The notes: a model not told the origin generated them from the letters alone. A stretch of 64,000 nt of DNA from Shewanella sediminis HAW-EB3 (GCF_000018025.1 NC_009831.1:2542001-2606000), one strand, 5' to 3'. Shown: positions 27,611 to 40,466, counted from the stretch's first letter. Numbers and translations are program-made.

Positions 27611-28153
27611 ATAAAGATCAAAAAAACAGCAGGGCGCCAGGCGGCCCCGAATAGAATAAACGAACTCATCACTGGCGTTTCAGAAGTACGTCTGAACGGT
27701 TTAGAAGGTGAGGCTCTTGGAGTCTTAACGATTAGGGATGCACAAGAGTTAGCTGATGAGGCCGGTGTAGACCTGGTTGAAATTAGCCCTAACGCTGAGC
27801 CGCCTGTTTGCCGTATAATGGACTACGGAAAGTTCCTTTTTGATAAAGCGAAAGCTCAAAAAGAACAAAAAAAGAAGCAGAAACAGATACAGGTGAAGGA
27901 AGTTAAATTCCGTCCCGGTACTGATGAAAACGATTATCAGGTAAAACTACGCAACCTGAATCGCTTTCTAGATGACGGTGACAAAGCGAAAGTAACGCTG
28001 CGTTTTCGTGGTCGCGAAATGGCTCACCAAAGTCTTGGTATGAATCTTTTGAATCGTATTAAAGATGATTTGGCTGAGATAGCAGTAGTTGAGTCTTTCC
28101 CGAAAATGGAAGGTCGTCAAGCTGTGATGGTCCTCGCGCCGAAAAAGAAATAG
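27611..28153 (+). CDS. infC: Translation initiation factor IF-3, AUA start
   Basis: The first ATG in frame (27818) would delete the whole N-terminal domain. Reading upstream gives a continuous IF-3 sequence ([20 protein letters not shown]) back to an ATA at 27611 with GGAGG nine bases earlier. From this codon the product is 180 residues, the length of E. coli IF-3. Rare start codons (AUU in E. coli) let IF-3 repress its own translation, so AUA here fits that logic. An ATC at 27617 is an alternative two codons later. The C-terminal [10 protein letters not shown] and [14 protein letters not shown] are typical. Confidence 0.95.
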   Translation: MKIKKTAGRQAAPNRINELITGVSEVRLNGLEGEALGVLTIRDAQELADEAGVDLVEISPNAEPPVCRIMDYGKFLFDKAKAQKEQKKKQKQIQVKEVKFRPGTDENDYQVKLRNLNRFLDDGDKAKVTLRFRGREMAHQSLGMNLLNRIKDDLAEIAVVESFPKMEGRQAVMVLAPKKK

Positions 28154-28236
28154 TAAGGCCAAATAAAAGTAGCAGGGTCTGTTAAGGTCTCTGCTCGCCT
28201 TGCGTTTTATTAATATCCCAATGCGGAGTTTTAGCA

Positions 28237-28431
28237 ATGCCTAAAATGAAAACAGACAAGGGTGTAGCGAAGCGTTTTAAGAAAACCGCCAATGGTTTCA
28301 AACGTAAGCAAGCCCATTTACGTCACATTTTGACCAAGAAGAGCACTAAGCGTAAACGTCACTTACGTGCAAAATGTCAAGTAGCTAAGTCTGATGTGCC
28401 TGCAATTGCACGTCAACTACCATACGCTTAA
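28237..28431 (+). CDS. rpmI: 50S ribosomal protein L35
   Basis: This 64-residue, very basic protein ([20 protein letters not shown] start, [18 protein letters not shown] core) matches L35 in full. It follows infC by 83 bases and precedes rplT by 18 bases, the conserved infC-rpmI-rplT order. In enterics L20 represses this operon through an upstream mRNA structure. Confidence 0.98.
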   Translation: MPKMKTDKGVAKRFKKTANGFKRKQAHLRHILTKKSTKRKRHLRAKCQVAKSDVPAIARQLPYA

Positions 28432-28449
28432 TTAAAGGAGCAATGAACA

Positions 28450-28809
28450 ATGCCTAGAGTTAAGCGTGGTGTAACCGCTCGTGCTCGTCACAAAAAAGTA
28501 CTTAAATTAGCCAAAGGTTATTACGGAGCTCGCTCACGTACTTACCGTGTTGCAAAGCAAGCCGTAACTAAAGCTGGTCAATATGCTTACCGTGACCGTC
28601 GTCAGAAGAAACGTCAATTCCGTCAACTTTGGATTGCACGTATCAATGCGGCATCTCGTCAAAATGGTCTGTCTTACAGCCGTTTCATTAATGGTTTGAA
28701 AAAAGCCTCTATTGAAATCGATCGTAAGATCCTGGCTGACATCGCTGTTTTTGATAAAGTTGTATTTACAACTTTAGTTGAGAAAGCAAAAGAAGCATTA
28801 GCTAAGTAA
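28450..28809 (+). CDS. rplT: 50S ribosomal protein L20
   Basis: This 119-residue protein ([19 protein letters not shown] start, then [15 protein letters not shown] and [19 protein letters not shown]) is full-length L20. L20 is an early 23S rRNA-binding assembly protein and translational repressor of its operon. AAAGGAG precedes the ATG. It is the last gene before a strong terminator. Confidence 0.98.
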   Translation: MPRVKRGVTARARHKKVLKLAKGYYGARSRTYRVAKQAVTKAGQYAYRDRRQKKRQFRQLWIARINAASRQNGLSYSRFINGLKKASIEIDRKILADIAVFDKVVFTTLVEKAKEALAK

Positions 28810-28828
28810 TTAGTTAGTACATCTATTA

Positions 28829-28856
28829 AAAAGGGACCTTCGGGTCCCTTTTTTGT
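28829..28856 (+). terminator. Terminator of the thrS-rplT operon
   Basis: GGGACC-TTCG-GGTCCC is followed by six T, with three A-T pairs extending the stem. The UUCG tetraloop makes it very stable. Confidence 0.95.
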
Positions 28857-28962
28857 GTCTGGAACACTTATGTCTAATTACCATGGATGGATTTAAATAG
28901 ACTTTGTGTCTGGAACACTTATGTCTATTTGCCATGGATGGTAATAAATAGACGTTGTGTCT
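28853..28962. repeat. 51-bp tandem repeat, about 2.2 copies
   Basis: The unit starting TTGTGTCTGGAACACTTATG recurs at 28853 and 28904, with its first 8 bases again at 28955: exact 51-bp spacing. Each unit contains an inverted repeat GTCTA...TAGAC around ATTACCATGGATGG or its variant. It lies between the rplT terminator and trxB. No coding potential is evident. Confidence 0.85.
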
Positions 28963-29026
28963 AAATTAAGTCGGCGCTTAATGACTTTAGTCAATTGATG
29001 GCCTTAATCAATTACTGATAGCTAGC

Positions 29027-29056
29027 GCAAAAAAAAGCAGACCCTAAGTCTGCTTT
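29027..29056 (-). terminator. Terminator of trxB
   Basis: On the minus strand AAAGCAGAC-TTAGG-GTCTGCTTT is followed by further T residues, 27 bases after the trxB stop. Confidence 0.9.
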
Positions 29057-29082
29057 AAATTTATTGTATCCGATCCGAGTTT

Positions 29083-30156
<1,074 letters not shown>

Positions 30157-30168
30157 CTAAAACTGGTG

Positions 30169-31284
30169 TTAGTTAAGTAAGATTGCTGGGTCAACAAATT
30201 CCATGTTCAGTGCTTCAGCAACTTCACTGCAGGTGATCTTGCCATGCATGACGTTAAGACCATTTAGCAGATGTTTGTCTTGCAACAGTGCTTTTCTATA
30301 ACCAAGCTCGGCAAGCTTAATGATATAAGGCAGCGTTGCATTGTTTAGTGCGAACGTTGACGTACGTGCTACGGCACCTGGCATGTTAGCCACACAATAG
30401 TGAACCACGTCATCTACGATATAGGTAGGATCTTGGTGAGTGGTAGCATGTGAAGTCTCGATACAACCACCTTGATCGATTGCAACGTCGACGATTGCAG
30501 AGCCAGGCTTCATGCGCTTGATGTGGTCTTTAGTGACGAGCTTAGGGGCTGCTGCACCTGGAACCAGTACGCCACCAATAACTAAATCGGCTTCGAGAAC
30601 ATGCTTTTCAATGGCGTCAGCCGTTGAATAGATAGCCTTTACCTTATTATCGAATTGAACATTAAGGCGTCTTAGTGTATCGATGTTACGGTCAAGAATA
30701 ACAACTTCTGCACCCAAACCTACAGCCATCTGCGCAGCATTAGTACCCACCATGCCACCGCCTATTATCACGACTTTTGCAGGCTCAACACCCGGTACTC
30801 CGCCGAGTAGCATACCACGACCGCCCATGTTTTTTTCAAGTGCCATGGCACCCGCTTGAATAGACATTCTGCCGGCAACTTCAGACATAGGTGCGAGAAG
30901 GGGGAGGGCGCCGCGGTCATCGGTCACAGTTTCGTAAGCGATACAAACTGATCCACTTTTGACTAAATCTTCAGTTTGTGGGAGATCTGGTGCAAGGTGT
31001 AAATAGGTAAACAGTAGCTGATCTTCGCGTAACATTGCGCGCTCAACTGCCTGTGGCTCTTTGACTTTTACAATCATTTCCGCTGTGGCAAATACTTCTG
31101 CCGCGGTAGCTAAAATTGATGCGCCAACATCGATATAGTCTTGATCTGTAAAACCAATCCCAGTACCTGCGTTTGCTTCAATAAAGACCGTATGACCTTT
31201 ATTTGTCAATTCACGTACACTTGAAGGGACCATTCCAACACGATACTCGTGGTTTTTGATTTCTTTAGGTACACCAATTATCAT
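30169..31284 (-). CDS. ald: Alanine dehydrogenase
   Basis: Ald interconverts L-alanine and pyruvate plus ammonia with NAD. The 371-residue protein starts MIIGVPKEIKNHEYRVGMVP, the family hallmark. It contains the catalytic His region YLHLAPDL, and the NAD-binding glycine motif VVIIGGGMVGTNAAQMAVGL (about residues 170-190). It is divergent from lrp with a 180-base spacer, and Lrp-type regulators commonly control ald. Confidence 0.96.
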   Translation of the reverse strand: MIIGVPKEIKNHEYRVGMVPSSVRELTNKGHTVFIEANAGTGIGFTDQDYIDVGASILATAAEVFATAEMIVKVKEPQAVERAMLREDQLLFTYLHLAPDLPQTEDLVKSGSVCIAYETVTDDRGALPLLAPMSEVAGRMSIQAGAMALEKNMGGRGMLLGGVPGVEPAKVVIIGGGMVGTNAAQMAVGLGAEVVILDRNIDTLRRLNVQFDNKVKAIYSTADAIEKHVLEADLVIGGVLVPGAAAPKLVTKDHIKRMKPGSAIVDVAIDQGGCIETSHATTHQDPTYIVDDVVHYCVANMPGAVARTSTFALNNATLPYIIKLAELGYRKALLQDKHLLNGLNVMHGKITCSEVAEALNMEFVDPAILLN

Positions 31285-31464
31285 CTTCGAGCCTCAAATT
31301 GCATAAAAACCCATTTTTTATGGGTGTAATTGTTATTTTGTCGTGTCCTGAACGTGCTTGTCTCAGGGAAATCTAGTATAGTATCAGTTCGGCAGTTTAT
31401 GCTGCTGAAGTTTTGACATACGTAGTGATAAATGTTGTTTTAGTAATAAAGCAAGGTTAAAAAT

Positions 31465-31968
31465 ATGGTTAATAATAAAAAGAGTCCTATAAAAGACTTA
31501 GATCGGATAGATCGAAACATACTTAATGAGTTACAAACTGACGGTCGCATTTCCAATGTTGAGCTTTCAAAACGTGTAGGCTTAAGTCCTACCCCTTGCT
31601 TAGAAAGAGTTAAAAGACTTGAAAAACAAGGGTATATTAATGGATATACGGCATTAGTTAATCCCCATTTCTTGGGTGCATCCTTGCTTGTATTTGTTGA
31701 AATTACGCTTAATCGTGATAGTTCGGAAGTGTTTGACAAGTTTAATCGTGCTGTTCAATTACTAGATGATATTCAAGAGTGTCATTTAGTATCCGGCGAT
31801 TTTGACTACCTGTTGAAAACGCGCGTATCAGACATGTCTGCGTACCGCCGCTTATTAGGTGAGACTTTACTTAGACTGCCTTCTGTTTCTGACACACGTA
31901 CATACGTTGTGATGGAAGAGGTAAAGCAGACGAGTAAAGTTGCAATAAATGTTACCGCAGAATCTTAA
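31465..31968 (+). CDS. lrp: Leucine-responsive regulatory protein
   Basis: Lrp is a global regulator of amino-acid metabolism that binds DNA as an octamer. The 167-residue protein has the AsnC/Lrp helix-turn-helix (NVELSKRVGLSPTPCLERVK, about residues 32-51) and the RAM effector domain ending in RTYVVMEEVKQT. AAGG precedes the ATG. It is divergent from ald, its probable target. A terminator follows at 31988. Confidence 0.95.
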   Translation: MVNNKKSPIKDLDRIDRNILNELQTDGRISNVELSKRVGLSPTPCLERVKRLEKQGYINGYTALVNPHFLGASLLVFVEITLNRDSSEVFDKFNRAVQLLDDIQECHLVSGDFDYLLKTRVSDMSAYRRLLGETLLRLPSVSDTRTYVVMEEVKQTSKVAINVTAES

Positions 31969-31987
31969 TTTCTAAGTCTGTAATACC

Positions 31988-32017
31988 AAAAAGGAGCCAA
32001 CTATGGCTCCTTTTTTT
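31988..32017 (+). terminator. Terminator of lrp
   Basis: AAGGAGCCA-ACT-ATGGCTCCTT followed by T5 or more, 20 bases after the stop codon. Confidence 0.93.
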
Positions 32018-32139
32018 ATCTTGTTTATAAATTCATCATTTACATTAAATAAACCATAGATAATGTGATTGAGTAGCTTAAATCGCTGCAAAAGGGCGTT
32101 ATTTTTGATATCTTAGAACGACCTGTCTTATTCTTTTTC

Positions 32140-34665
32140 GTGGGTTTTCATTTGTCTAAGGGAAATAGTATTAAAACGCTAAGCGGAGTGCAGCGTCTTC
32201 TAGAGGGGGGCCTCATTATTTGTTGCATGCTAGCAACTTATGTTCTTCTTGCCCTCAGTAGTTTTTACTCTTCCGATCCGGGTTGGAGTCAATCACATTT
32301 CGAAGGTGAAATTCAAAATGTTACCGGTGCGGTAGGAGCATGGACAGCGGATGTGTTGTTCTACTTTTTCGGTTACACCGCTTACCTTATTCCAATCATT
32401 ATGGCGTTGACGGGCTGGTTGCTTTTTAAACGTACCCACAAGCTACTCGAGATTGATTACTTTTCGGTAGGGTTAAGGCTCATTGGTTTTCTGCTCATTG
32501 TTTTCAGTTTAGCCGCCCTTGCCAGCATGAATGCTAATGATATCTATGAATTTTCTGCCGGAGGTGTCGCCGGGGACGTGATCCGCGATGCCATGTTGCC
32601 TTATTTTAATAAATTAGGTACCACTCTATTGCTGCTTTGTTTTGTTGGAGCAGGTTTTACACTACTCACCGGGATTAGCTGGTTAACGATTGTCGATTTA
32701 ACGGGGTTTTCCGCTATTTGGGTTTTCAACTCACTACGTTCGCTACCCGAACGCTTTAAACGTGACTCTGGTGAAACCGAAGATACACAAGGCTTCATGT
32801 CTGTATTCGATAAATTCAAAGAGAAACGCAATCAATCGGAAGATGATTTTGAAGATGAAGAGCTTGATTCCGAACGTTTAGATACTCACTTGAATCAATT
32901 TGAAGAGCTAAATCACGGTGAACAGCTAAACACAAACAGTCGTATCGAGCCACAACTTGAAAGTGAAGAGGATGCTATCGATGATGAGGTCCACCTGGCC
33001 CCGTCTGCCACAGCTCCGGAAACTGAACTCGATGAAATTGATTTTGACAGTCAGACATCAGTTGGCGCTGTAAGCCTTGCTAAACCTAAGGTTGTCGAGT
33101 CCGCTAAAATCGTTGATGGTATTGTGGTTTTACCAGGGCAAGATCTCGAGCAGGCAAAGAAACCCATTACTCCGCTGCCAAGCATCTCTCTGTTAGATGT
33201 CCCAAATAGGAAGGCTAATCCTATCAGCCGTGAAGAGTTAGAGCAGGTTGGGGCGCTGGTAGAGGTTAAACTTGCCGATTTTAATATCGTAGCAAAGGTT
33301 GTTGGGGTTTTCCCCGGGCCTGTTGTTACCCGATTCGAGCTAGAGTTAGCGCCTGGCGTTAAAGCATCTAAAGTCACCAACCTTTCTAAAGATTTAGCAC
33401 GCTCTCTATTGGCTGAAAGTGTTCGAGTTGTAGAAGTGATCCCTGGCAAGGCCTATGTCGGCATCGAATTACCTAATAAGTTTCGTGAAACCGTATTTAT
33501 GCGAGATGTGTTGGACAGTAAAACATTCGCAGAGAGTAAGTCTCATTTGAGCATGGTGTTAGGTCAGGATATTGCCGGTGAGCCGGTCGTTGTCGACTTG
33601 GGCAAAATGCCACATCTCCTGGTAGCCGGTACGACGGGTTCGGGTAAGTCAGTCGGTGTGAATGTGATGATCACCAGCTTGCTGTATAAATCCGGACCTG
33701 ATGATGTTCGTTTTATCATGATCGATCCTAAGATGCTTGAACTCTCAGTTTATGAAGGGATCCCGCATCTTCTTTGTGAAGTCGTTACCGATATGAAAGA
33801 AGCGGCAAACTCGCTTCGATGGTGTGTGGGTGAGATGGAGCGTCGATATAAGCTGATGTCAGCCCTTGGGGTTCGAAACCTGAAAGGTTACAACGCGAAA
33901 ATCAAAGAGGCGAAAGAATCAGGCCAACCTATCACAGATCCCTTATGGAAATCTTCAGATAGCATGGAGCCTGAAGCTCCGGAATTGGATAAGCTCCCAT
34001 CTATTGTGGTCGTGGTGGATGAGTTTGCCGACATGATGATGATTGTGGGTAAAAAAGTAGAAGAACTCATCGCCCGAATCGCTCAAAAAGCACGTGCCGC
34101 AGGCATTCATTTGATACTTGCAACACAACGACCTTCTGTCGATGTGATCACGGGTCTGATTAAGGCCAACATTCCAACCAGAATGGCGTTCCAGGTATCG
34201 AGCCGTATCGACTCTCGTACTATCTTAGACCAGCAGGGAGCCGAAACCCTGTTGGGGATGGGTGATATGCTCTATCTGCCACCAGGGACCAGTATACCCA
34301 TTCGTGTTCATGGTGCGTTTATCGATGATCATGAAGTTCATGCTGTCGTGGCCGATTGGCATAGTCGAGGCAAACCGCAATATATCGATGAGATCCTGCA
34401 GGGCTCGACCGAAGGGGAGCAGGTATTGTTACCCGGAGAAGCCAGTGATGCCGAAGAAGAGTCCGATGCGCTCTATGATGAAGCGGTTGCTTTCGTTACA
34501 GAGACTCGCAGAGGTTCAATATCCAGTGTACAGCGTAAGTTTAAAATCGGTTACAACCGCGCCGCTAGAATCATTGAGCAGATGGAAGCTCAGGGAGTGG
34601 TGAGCTCTCAAGGCCATAACGGTAACCGTGAGGTACTTGCGCCGCCACCGCCTAAGGCATTTTAG
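32140..34665 (+). CDS. ftsK: DNA translocase FtsK
   Basis: FtsK anchors at the septum and pumps DNA to resolve chromosome dimers through XerCD. The 841-residue protein has four to five N-terminal membrane helices (about residues 20-190), an acidic linker (about 215-310), an ATPase motor with Walker [12 protein letters not shown] and Walker [14 protein letters not shown], and a C-terminal gamma winged-helix domain ([20 protein letters not shown]). The linker is much shorter than that of E. coli. The GTG at 32140 is the longest start; an in-frame TTG at 32152 (giving an [10 protein letters not shown]-terminus) is equally possible. Confidence 0.96.
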   Translation: MGFHLSKGNSIKTLSGVQRLLEGGLIICCMLATYVLLALSSFYSSDPGWSQSHFEGEIQNVTGAVGAWTADVLFYFFGYTAYLIPIIMALTGWLLFKRTHKLLEIDYFSVGLRLIGFLLIVFSLAALASMNANDIYEFSAGGVAGDVIRDAMLPYFNKLGTTLLLLCFVGAGFTLLTGISWLTIVDLTGFSAIWVFNSLRSLPERFKRDSGETEDTQGFMSVFDKFKEKRNQSEDDFEDEELDSERLDTHLNQFEELNHGEQLNTNSRIEPQLESEEDAIDDEVHLAPSATAPETELDEIDFDSQTSVGAVSLAKPKVVESAKIVDGIVVLPGQDLEQAKKPITPLPSISLLDVPNRKANPISREELEQVGALVEVKLADFNIVAKVVGVFPGPVVTRFELELAPGVKASKVTNLSKDLARSLLAESVRVVEVIPGKAYVGIELPNKFRETVFMRDVLDSKTFAESKSHLSMVLGQDIAGEPVVVDLGKMPHLLVAGTTGSGKSVGVNVMITSLLYKSGPDDVRFIMIDPKMLELSVYEGIPHLLCEVVTDMKEAANSLRWCVGEMERRYKLMSALGVRNLKGYNAKIKEAKESGQPITDPLWKSSDSMEPEAPELDKLPSIVVVVDEFADMMMIVGKKVEELIARIAQKARAAGIHLILATQRPSVDVITGLIKANIPTRMAFQVSSRIDSRTILDQQGAETLLGMGDMLYLPPGTSIPIRVHGAFIDDHEVHAVVADWHSRGKPQYIDEILQGSTEGEQVLLPGEASDAEEESDALYDEAVAFVTETRRGSISSVQRKFKIGYNRAARIIEQMEAQGVVSSQGHNGNREVLAPPPPKAF

Positions 34666-34779
34666 TCCGGTTAACCTGCAGCTACTAAGTATGAATAGAT
34701 ATTAATCTCCTGCCCATGCAGGAGTCATCTCCAATAACGGTATGATATTGGAGATAAACAATAGTTTTAAGGAATGACA

Positions 34780-35406
34780 ATGAGAAAGACCCTATCAATA
34801 CTCGCTATCAGTCTGCCACTATTGGTCTCGGGTTACGCTCAGGCCAGTGAGTCAGGAGTGTTAAAAGCAAAACTTGCCGAGATATCGACCCTAAAGGCAA
34901 ACTTTACCCAGACAGTGACTGATGTTAATAAAAAAGAGATCCAGAAAGGGAGTGGTGTATTTGCACTGGCTTATCCGAATCAATTTTATTGGCATCTCAC
35001 GGAGCCGGATGAATCATTAATCGTTGCCGATGGACGTGATGTTTGGATCTATAATCCATTTGCAGAAGAGGTCTCTGTGATGGATCTCAATCAAGCAATC
35101 AATGCATCGCCGATTGCACTTTTGGTTCATCGGGATGAAGAAACCTGGTCAAAATACACTGTAACAAATGAAGAGGGGTGTTTTAGTATCGCTCCGAAGA
35201 GTGTCGATGCGGGGGTTGAATCGGTCGATGTGTGTTTCGACGGAAACACCCTGACCCAAATGGTGCTGCAAGACCAGCAGGGCAATGTAAGCCAATTTAT
35301 GTTATCGGATCAAACTGCCATCAGCGATGACGAGCTCTCCATGTTTAAATTTACCGTTCCGGATGATGTTGATATCGATGATCAGCGTCTTAATACCGTC
35401 AATTAA
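34780..35406 (+). CDS. lolA: Periplasmic lipoprotein carrier LolA
   Basis: LolA carries lipoproteins from LolCDE to LolB across the periplasm. The 208-residue precursor has a signal peptide ([18 protein letters not shown]) and the family motifs [15 protein letters not shown] and [25 protein letters not shown] is seven bases before ATG 34780, which I prefer to the ATG at 34774. It sits between ftsK and rarA in the order conserved across gammaproteobacteria. Confidence 0.95.
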   Translation: MRKTLSILAISLPLLVSGYAQASESGVLKAKLAEISTLKANFTQTVTDVNKKEIQKGSGVFALAYPNQFYWHLTEPDESLIVADGRDVWIYNPFAEEVSVMDLNQAINASPIALLVHRDEETWSKYTVTNEEGCFSIAPKSVDAGVESVDVCFDGNTLTQMVLQDQQGNVSQFMLSDQTAISDDELSMFKFTVPDDVDIDDQRLNTVN

Positions 35407-35415
35407 GGCAATTTA

Positions 35416-36747
35416 GTGTCAAGTTTTAGTTTCGATTTTGCGCCCGACTTTAGGCCTTTGGCCGCTCGAATGCGGCCTGAAACCATATCTCAGTATATTG
35501 GTCAAACCCATCTTTTAGGTGAGGGGAAACCCCTTCGTAAAGCCCTCGAGGCCGGGCGTGCCCACTCTATGATGTTCTGGGGACCGCCTGGTACCGGAAA
35601 GACAACGTTGGCAGAGTTAGTGGCTAACTATGCCAATGCGCATGTCGAACGCATTTCGGCAGTGACATCGGGTGTCAAAGAGATCCGCACTGCTATCGAG
35701 CACGCAAAGAATGTTGCCGAATCCAGAGGACAAAGAACCTTACTCTTTGTCGATGAAGTGCACCGTTTCAATAAGAGTCAGCAAGATGCCTTTCTTCCGT
35801 TCATCGAAGATGGGACTGTGATATTCGTTGGTGCGACGACAGAGAATCCCTCTTTCGAGATCAATAATGCCCTGTTATCGCGTGCACGGGTTTACCTGAT
35901 TAAGAAGTTGACGAACGATGAGATTGTGCACATCGTTAGACAGGCGCTGACAGATGAGGAGCGCGGTCTGGGTAAGCGTAAGTTACTGATCCCGGATAAT
36001 GTTGCGCTAAAGCTCGCCAATGTATCTGAAGGTGATGCGCGTAAGGCATTAAACCTGATTGAATTGATGAGTGATATGCTTGCCGATGGTGGCAGTTTCA
36101 GTGAGGAGATGATCATAGAAGTTGCTGGTCAACAACTGGCAGGCTTCGATAAAAATGGCGATCAATTCTACGATCTTATCTCCGCTGTGCATAAATCCAT
36201 TCGTGGTTCTGCGCCGGACGCGGCCTTGTATTGGTTTTGCCGAATGTTGGAAGGAGGATGTGATCCTCTTTATATCGCACGTCGATTACTGGCCATTGCG
36301 TCTGAAGATATCGGTAATGCCGATCCGGTGGCTATGACGGTGGCACTCAACGCATGGGAATGTTTCCACCGCGTCGGACCATCGGAAGGGGAAAGAGCCA
36401 TCGCTCAGGCGATAGTTTACCTCGCGAGTGCTCCAAAGAGTAATTCAGTCTATACGGCATTTAAAGCCGCGAGACAATTAGCCCGCGAAACAGGTCAAGA
36501 AGCCGTTCCTGAGCACCTACGTAATGCACCCACACAGTTGATGCAAGACCTCGGATATGGCGAAGGCTATCGCTACGCACATGATGAGCCAAACTCCTAT
36601 GCGAGCGGTGAATGTTATTTCCCCGAAGGTTTGGCAGAATCCCGGTTTTACTACCCGACGGAACATGGTTTTGAGAAGCGAATAAAAGCTAAATTAGAAC
36701 ATTTGGCGCAACTTGATAGAGACAGTGAGATCAAACGGTATGAATAA
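35416..36747 (+). CDS. rarA: Replication-associated recombination protein A
   Basis: RarA is a clamp-loader-like AAA+ ATPase acting at stalled forks. The 443-residue protein shows Walker [14 protein letters not shown], Walker [21 protein letters not shown], sensor [14 protein letters not shown] and the C-terminal MgsA oligomerisation domain ([14 protein letters not shown] near the end). It starts with GTG nine bases after lolA and overlaps crcB by eight bases. Confidence 0.96.
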   Translation: MSSFSFDFAPDFRPLAARMRPETISQYIGQTHLLGEGKPLRKALEAGRAHSMMFWGPPGTGKTTLAELVANYANAHVERISAVTSGVKEIRTAIEHAKNVAESRGQRTLLFVDEVHRFNKSQQDAFLPFIEDGTVIFVGATTENPSFEINNALLSRARVYLIKKLTNDEIVHIVRQALTDEERGLGKRKLLIPDNVALKLANVSEGDARKALNLIELMSDMLADGGSFSEEMIIEVAGQQLAGFDKNGDQFYDLISAVHKSIRGSAPDAALYWFCRMLEGGCDPLYIARRLLAIASEDIGNADPVAMTVALNAWECFHRVGPSEGERAIAQAIVYLASAPKSNSVYTAFKAARQLARETGQEAVPEHLRNAPTQLMQDLGYGEGYRYAHDEPNSYASGECYFPEGLAESRFYYPTEHGFEKRIKAKLEHLAQLDRDSEIKRYE

Positions 36748-37114
36748 TATTCTATTTGTCGCGCTGGGTGGATCAATTGGGGCAGTTTTTCGCTATCTGC
36801 TCTCAATTTTCATGCTTCAGCTATTTGGCTCAGCATTTCCTTTTGGTACACTGTTAGTTAATGTCATCGGCTCGTTTCTGATGGGTACAATTTATGCCCT
36901 CGGCCAAGTCAGTCAAGTGAGTCCTGAAATTAAGGCGTTGGTTGGTGTTGGGCTTTTAGGGGCGCTTACTACATTTTCAACTTTTTCCAATGAGACTCTG
37001 TTATTGATCCAGAGTGGTGCTTGGATAAAGGCATTTTTTAATATCGCTCTGAACCTCTGCCTATGTATATTCATGGTCTATTTGGGACAGCAGTTGGTTT
37101 TTTCTCGCATTTAA
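36740..37114 (+). CDS. crcB: Fluoride exporter CrcB/Fluc
   Basis: Fluc proteins are dimeric fluoride channels. The 124-residue protein has four membrane helices with the family marks [28 protein letters not shown] and [16 protein letters not shown] start at ATG 36740, where the sequence [11 protein letters not shown] matches the family N-terminus. This overlaps the rarA 3' end, suggesting coupling. No fluoride riboswitch lies directly upstream because the start is inside rarA. Confidence 0.93.
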   Translation: MNNILFVALGGSIGAVFRYLLSIFMLQLFGSAFPFGTLLVNVIGSFLMGTIYALGQVSQVSPEIKALVGVGLLGALTTFSTFSNETLLLIQSGAWIKAFFNIALNLCLCIFMVYLGQQLVFSRI

Positions 37115-37129
37115 CTATTAAGAATATAA

Positions 37130-38419
<1,290 letters not shown>

Positions 38420-38599
38420 AGCCATAATCTACTTAGGCATTCATCATATTTAGGTGAGTGCCTAATCTGGTTAGAATCATTCTGGTTAGAACGAGTAATT
38501 TGTAAACTTTAATTTGTAAATATAGCTAGTAACAATAGCTTTTAAAAATCACTTACAAAACGTTAGTAAAATAATAATTAAAACAAAGGATTAAGTGCA

Positions 38600-38722
38600 A
38601 TGGATAATGGTAGGCGCTACTTTCAGTGGCTTACCTATGTGGCGATCATCTGTGTTTTCGGCGCTGTTATGTTCGCTGCATTCGGGAAGGCTGCAATACT
38701 GGTTATAAAGAACATTACCTGA
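38600..38722 (+). CDS. Small single-helix membrane protein, 40 residues
   Basis: This short frame starts at ATG 38600, after AAAGGA ten bases upstream, and ends at TGA 38720-38722. The product is basic at the N-terminus (MDNGRRYFQWL), with a single membrane helix (YVAIICVFGAVMFAAFGKAA) and a short KNIT tail. A terminator follows within 25 bases, which supports a real monocistronic gene. I do not recognise a family. Conservation in other Shewanella would decide it. Confidence 0.6.
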   Translation: MDNGRRYFQWLTYVAIICVFGAVMFAAFGKAAILVIKNIT

Positions 38723-38746
38723 CTTTTATATCACCTGAAAAGCGAA

Positions 38747-38783
38747 AACCCGAAATTTCATTATAGAAGCTTCGGGTTTTTTA
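38747..38783 (+). terminator. Terminator after the 40-residue gene
   Basis: AACCCGAA (38747-38754) pairs with TTCGGGTT (38771-38778) and is followed by further T residues. The loop is 16 nt. Confidence 0.75.
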
Positions 38784-38853
38784 TTGAAATACGCAAAATT
38801 AGAGTACAAAGGTTGTTTGGCGACATCTATGATGCTCGCCAGATTCAGGAAGG

Positions 38854-39189
38854 CTAGATACATTTCGCCGGTTTAGGTAAACCTGCAACCTTAGTCGCTT
38901 GTTTAGCTGGGCCAGTAGGGAATAGAGTATACAGGTACTTAGAGTTACCCTTATCGGCACCTAACTTTTGGCCGATGGCTTTAACCAGTATACGTATTGC
39001 CGGGCTTGTCTTGTATTCTAAATAGAAATCACGCACAAAGTGAATGACCTCCCAATGAGCCGGAGTGAGCGTGATCTCCTCCTGTGCGGCTATGAGTTCG
39101 GCAATCTCTTCGTTCCACTGTGAAACCTGCTTAAGGTAGCCCTGAGTATCGGTTTCAATCTGCTCGCCTTTATATTCAAAACTATTCAA
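38854..39189 (-). CDS. tusE: Sulfurtransferase TusE (DsrC/TusE family)
   Basis: TusE receives persulfide sulfur from TusBCD and passes it to MnmA for 2-thiouridine synthesis in tRNA wobble positions. The 111-residue protein shows [15 protein letters not shown] and [20 protein letters not shown], and the essential penultimate cysteine (PAKCI). It lies 110 bases after tusB on the same strand. Confidence 0.95.
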   Translation of the reverse strand: MNSFEYKGEQIETDTQGYLKQVSQWNEEIAELIAAQEEITLTPAHWEVIHFVRDFYLEYKTSPAIRILVKAIGQKLGADKGNSKYLYTLFPTGPAKQATKVAGLPKPAKCI

Positions 39190-39299
39190 CTGCTATTAAC
39201 CTCTGGACCTGTTAGATCCATAACTGATCTGACTAATGTTTAAAGGGCTGATGTCCAGCCAAACTGACAAAGATGATAGCACTAGGATGATAGTACTCA

Positions 39300-39581
39300 T
39301 CACCAAGTGATCACCTTGTCATGCGTTAAAGACTCTTTTACGAATGTGTCGTAGTCGATAAGGGTATAGTCTTCAAACCGCTGGCTCAATCCACGAGCTT
39401 CGACATCGTCGATGAGTAACATGACCCTGATATTGGCTAGTCTTTCTCGCCACTGTGACAATAAGAGACTATTCACGCCATTTCCGGACAACAGTATCGA
39501 GTCCTGTTTATCCATGTATTTAATGCAACATGCGAGCGCATTATCTTGTTTTGCCGATGTTTGAATATGGTGTAAATTCAT
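39300..39581 (-). CDS. tusB: Sulfur relay protein TusB
   Basis: This 93-residue small subunit of the TusBCD sulfur relay starts with MNLHHIQTSAKQDNALACC and ends DKVITW, as is typical of TusB. Its ATG overlaps the last base of the tusC stop (TGATG). It lacks the catalytic Cys of TusD, as expected. Confidence 0.9.
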   Translation of the reverse strand: MNLHHIQTSAKQDNALACCIKYMDKQDSILLSGNGVNSLLLSQWRERLANIRVMLLIDDVEARGLSQRFEDYTLIDYDTFVKESLTHDKVITW

Positions 39582-39937
39582 CAGAATACCAAGACCTCAT
39601 CAACCTTCGATAGTTGCTCAGTGATTAATGATGGGGATACCTTATCTACCTCAATGGTGAGGTCTGTCAAATCAAGTCCATACTCAACCAAAGACTCTTC
39701 ACAGGCAAGTACAGTCTCCACATCATACAGGGGGAGGGCGCCGAAAGTGGCAATATAATCTTTCGCGCCAACACGTTCAGGTTGCTGATCTTTGACAAGG
39801 TTAAGCACGCCGTCATCGACAAAAATCAAACTCACTTCCTGCTCGAAACTGGCACTCAAGAGAGCGAGATCTAATGCCTCTCTGCCATGGGGAGAACCAT
39901 GGGGCGCCCGACGAAATAGTATCGCGACTTTTTTCAT
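39581..39937 (-). CDS. tusC: Sulfur relay protein TusC
   Basis: TusC is the middle subunit of TusBCD. I begin at the ATG giving MKKVAILFRRAPHGSPHGRE (39937), the family N-terminus; the frame extends eight codons further upstream. The 118-residue product retains SFEQEVSLIFVDDGVLNLV. It is followed without a gap by tusB. Confidence 0.93.
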   Translation of the reverse strand: MKKVAILFRRAPHGSPHGREALDLALLSASFEQEVSLIFVDDGVLNLVKDQQPERVGAKDYIATFGALPLYDVETVLACEESLVEYGLDLTDLTIEVDKVSPSLITEQLSKVDEVLVF

Positions 39938-40007
39938 TTTAATCTGCTCATCAACAATCACACATTCCTAGGATCTTAAAATAATAGTGTCTTAAAAGAA
40001 TCGTGCC

Positions 40008-40397
40008 CTAAAAGCTTATCACTCTGTCTGCAGTCTCTATACCTGTAACCAGCTCACCTAAGCCGCCCATCTCGAACGGTTCTTCCATGTTCCAATGTTT
40101 ACGCTGATTCTCTTTGGCCTCATTTTGAGACAAGATGCCTCGTCTAAGAGCGGCCGAGACACAATTAACCAGCTGAACTTCATATTTCTGATTCAACGAC
40201 ACCCAGGCTTGTGTCAGGTCAAATTCATCTGAAGCCGGGCTGTTAAGAGTATTGGTATTAAGCACGCCATCTTGATAGAAGAAGACTCTTTCAATCTCGT
40301 GACCTGACTCCAGTGCGGCTTTCGCAAAGCGGTAGGCATTATAGCTGGCCGAACTCGCATAGGCTGCGCCGTTGACCTGAATGATGAATTTACTCAT
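40008..40397 (-). CDS. tusD: Sulfurtransferase TusD
   Basis: TusD carries the acceptor cysteine of the TusBCD complex. The 129-residue protein contains FIIQVNGAAYASSASYNAYR at the N-terminus, HEIERVFFYQDGVLNTN, and the catalytic Cys in VQLVNCVSAALRRG (about residue 79). It is first in the tusDCB operon. Confidence 0.95.
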   Translation of the reverse strand: MSKFIIQVNGAAYASSASYNAYRFAKAALESGHEIERVFFYQDGVLNTNTLNSPASDEFDLTQAWVSLNQKYEVQLVNCVSAALRRGILSQNEAKENQRKHWNMEEPFEMGGLGELVTGIETADRVISF

Positions 40398-40436
40398 TTA
40401 ACCAAATACTATATTGATGATAGATAGATAGGCAGG

Positions 40437-40466
40437 CAAAAAAATAGCCCCGATAATGGGGCTATT
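40437..40466 (-). terminator. Terminator of yccA
   Basis: On the minus strand AATAGCCCC-ATTATC-GGGGCTATT is followed by a T-run. Confidence 0.92.
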
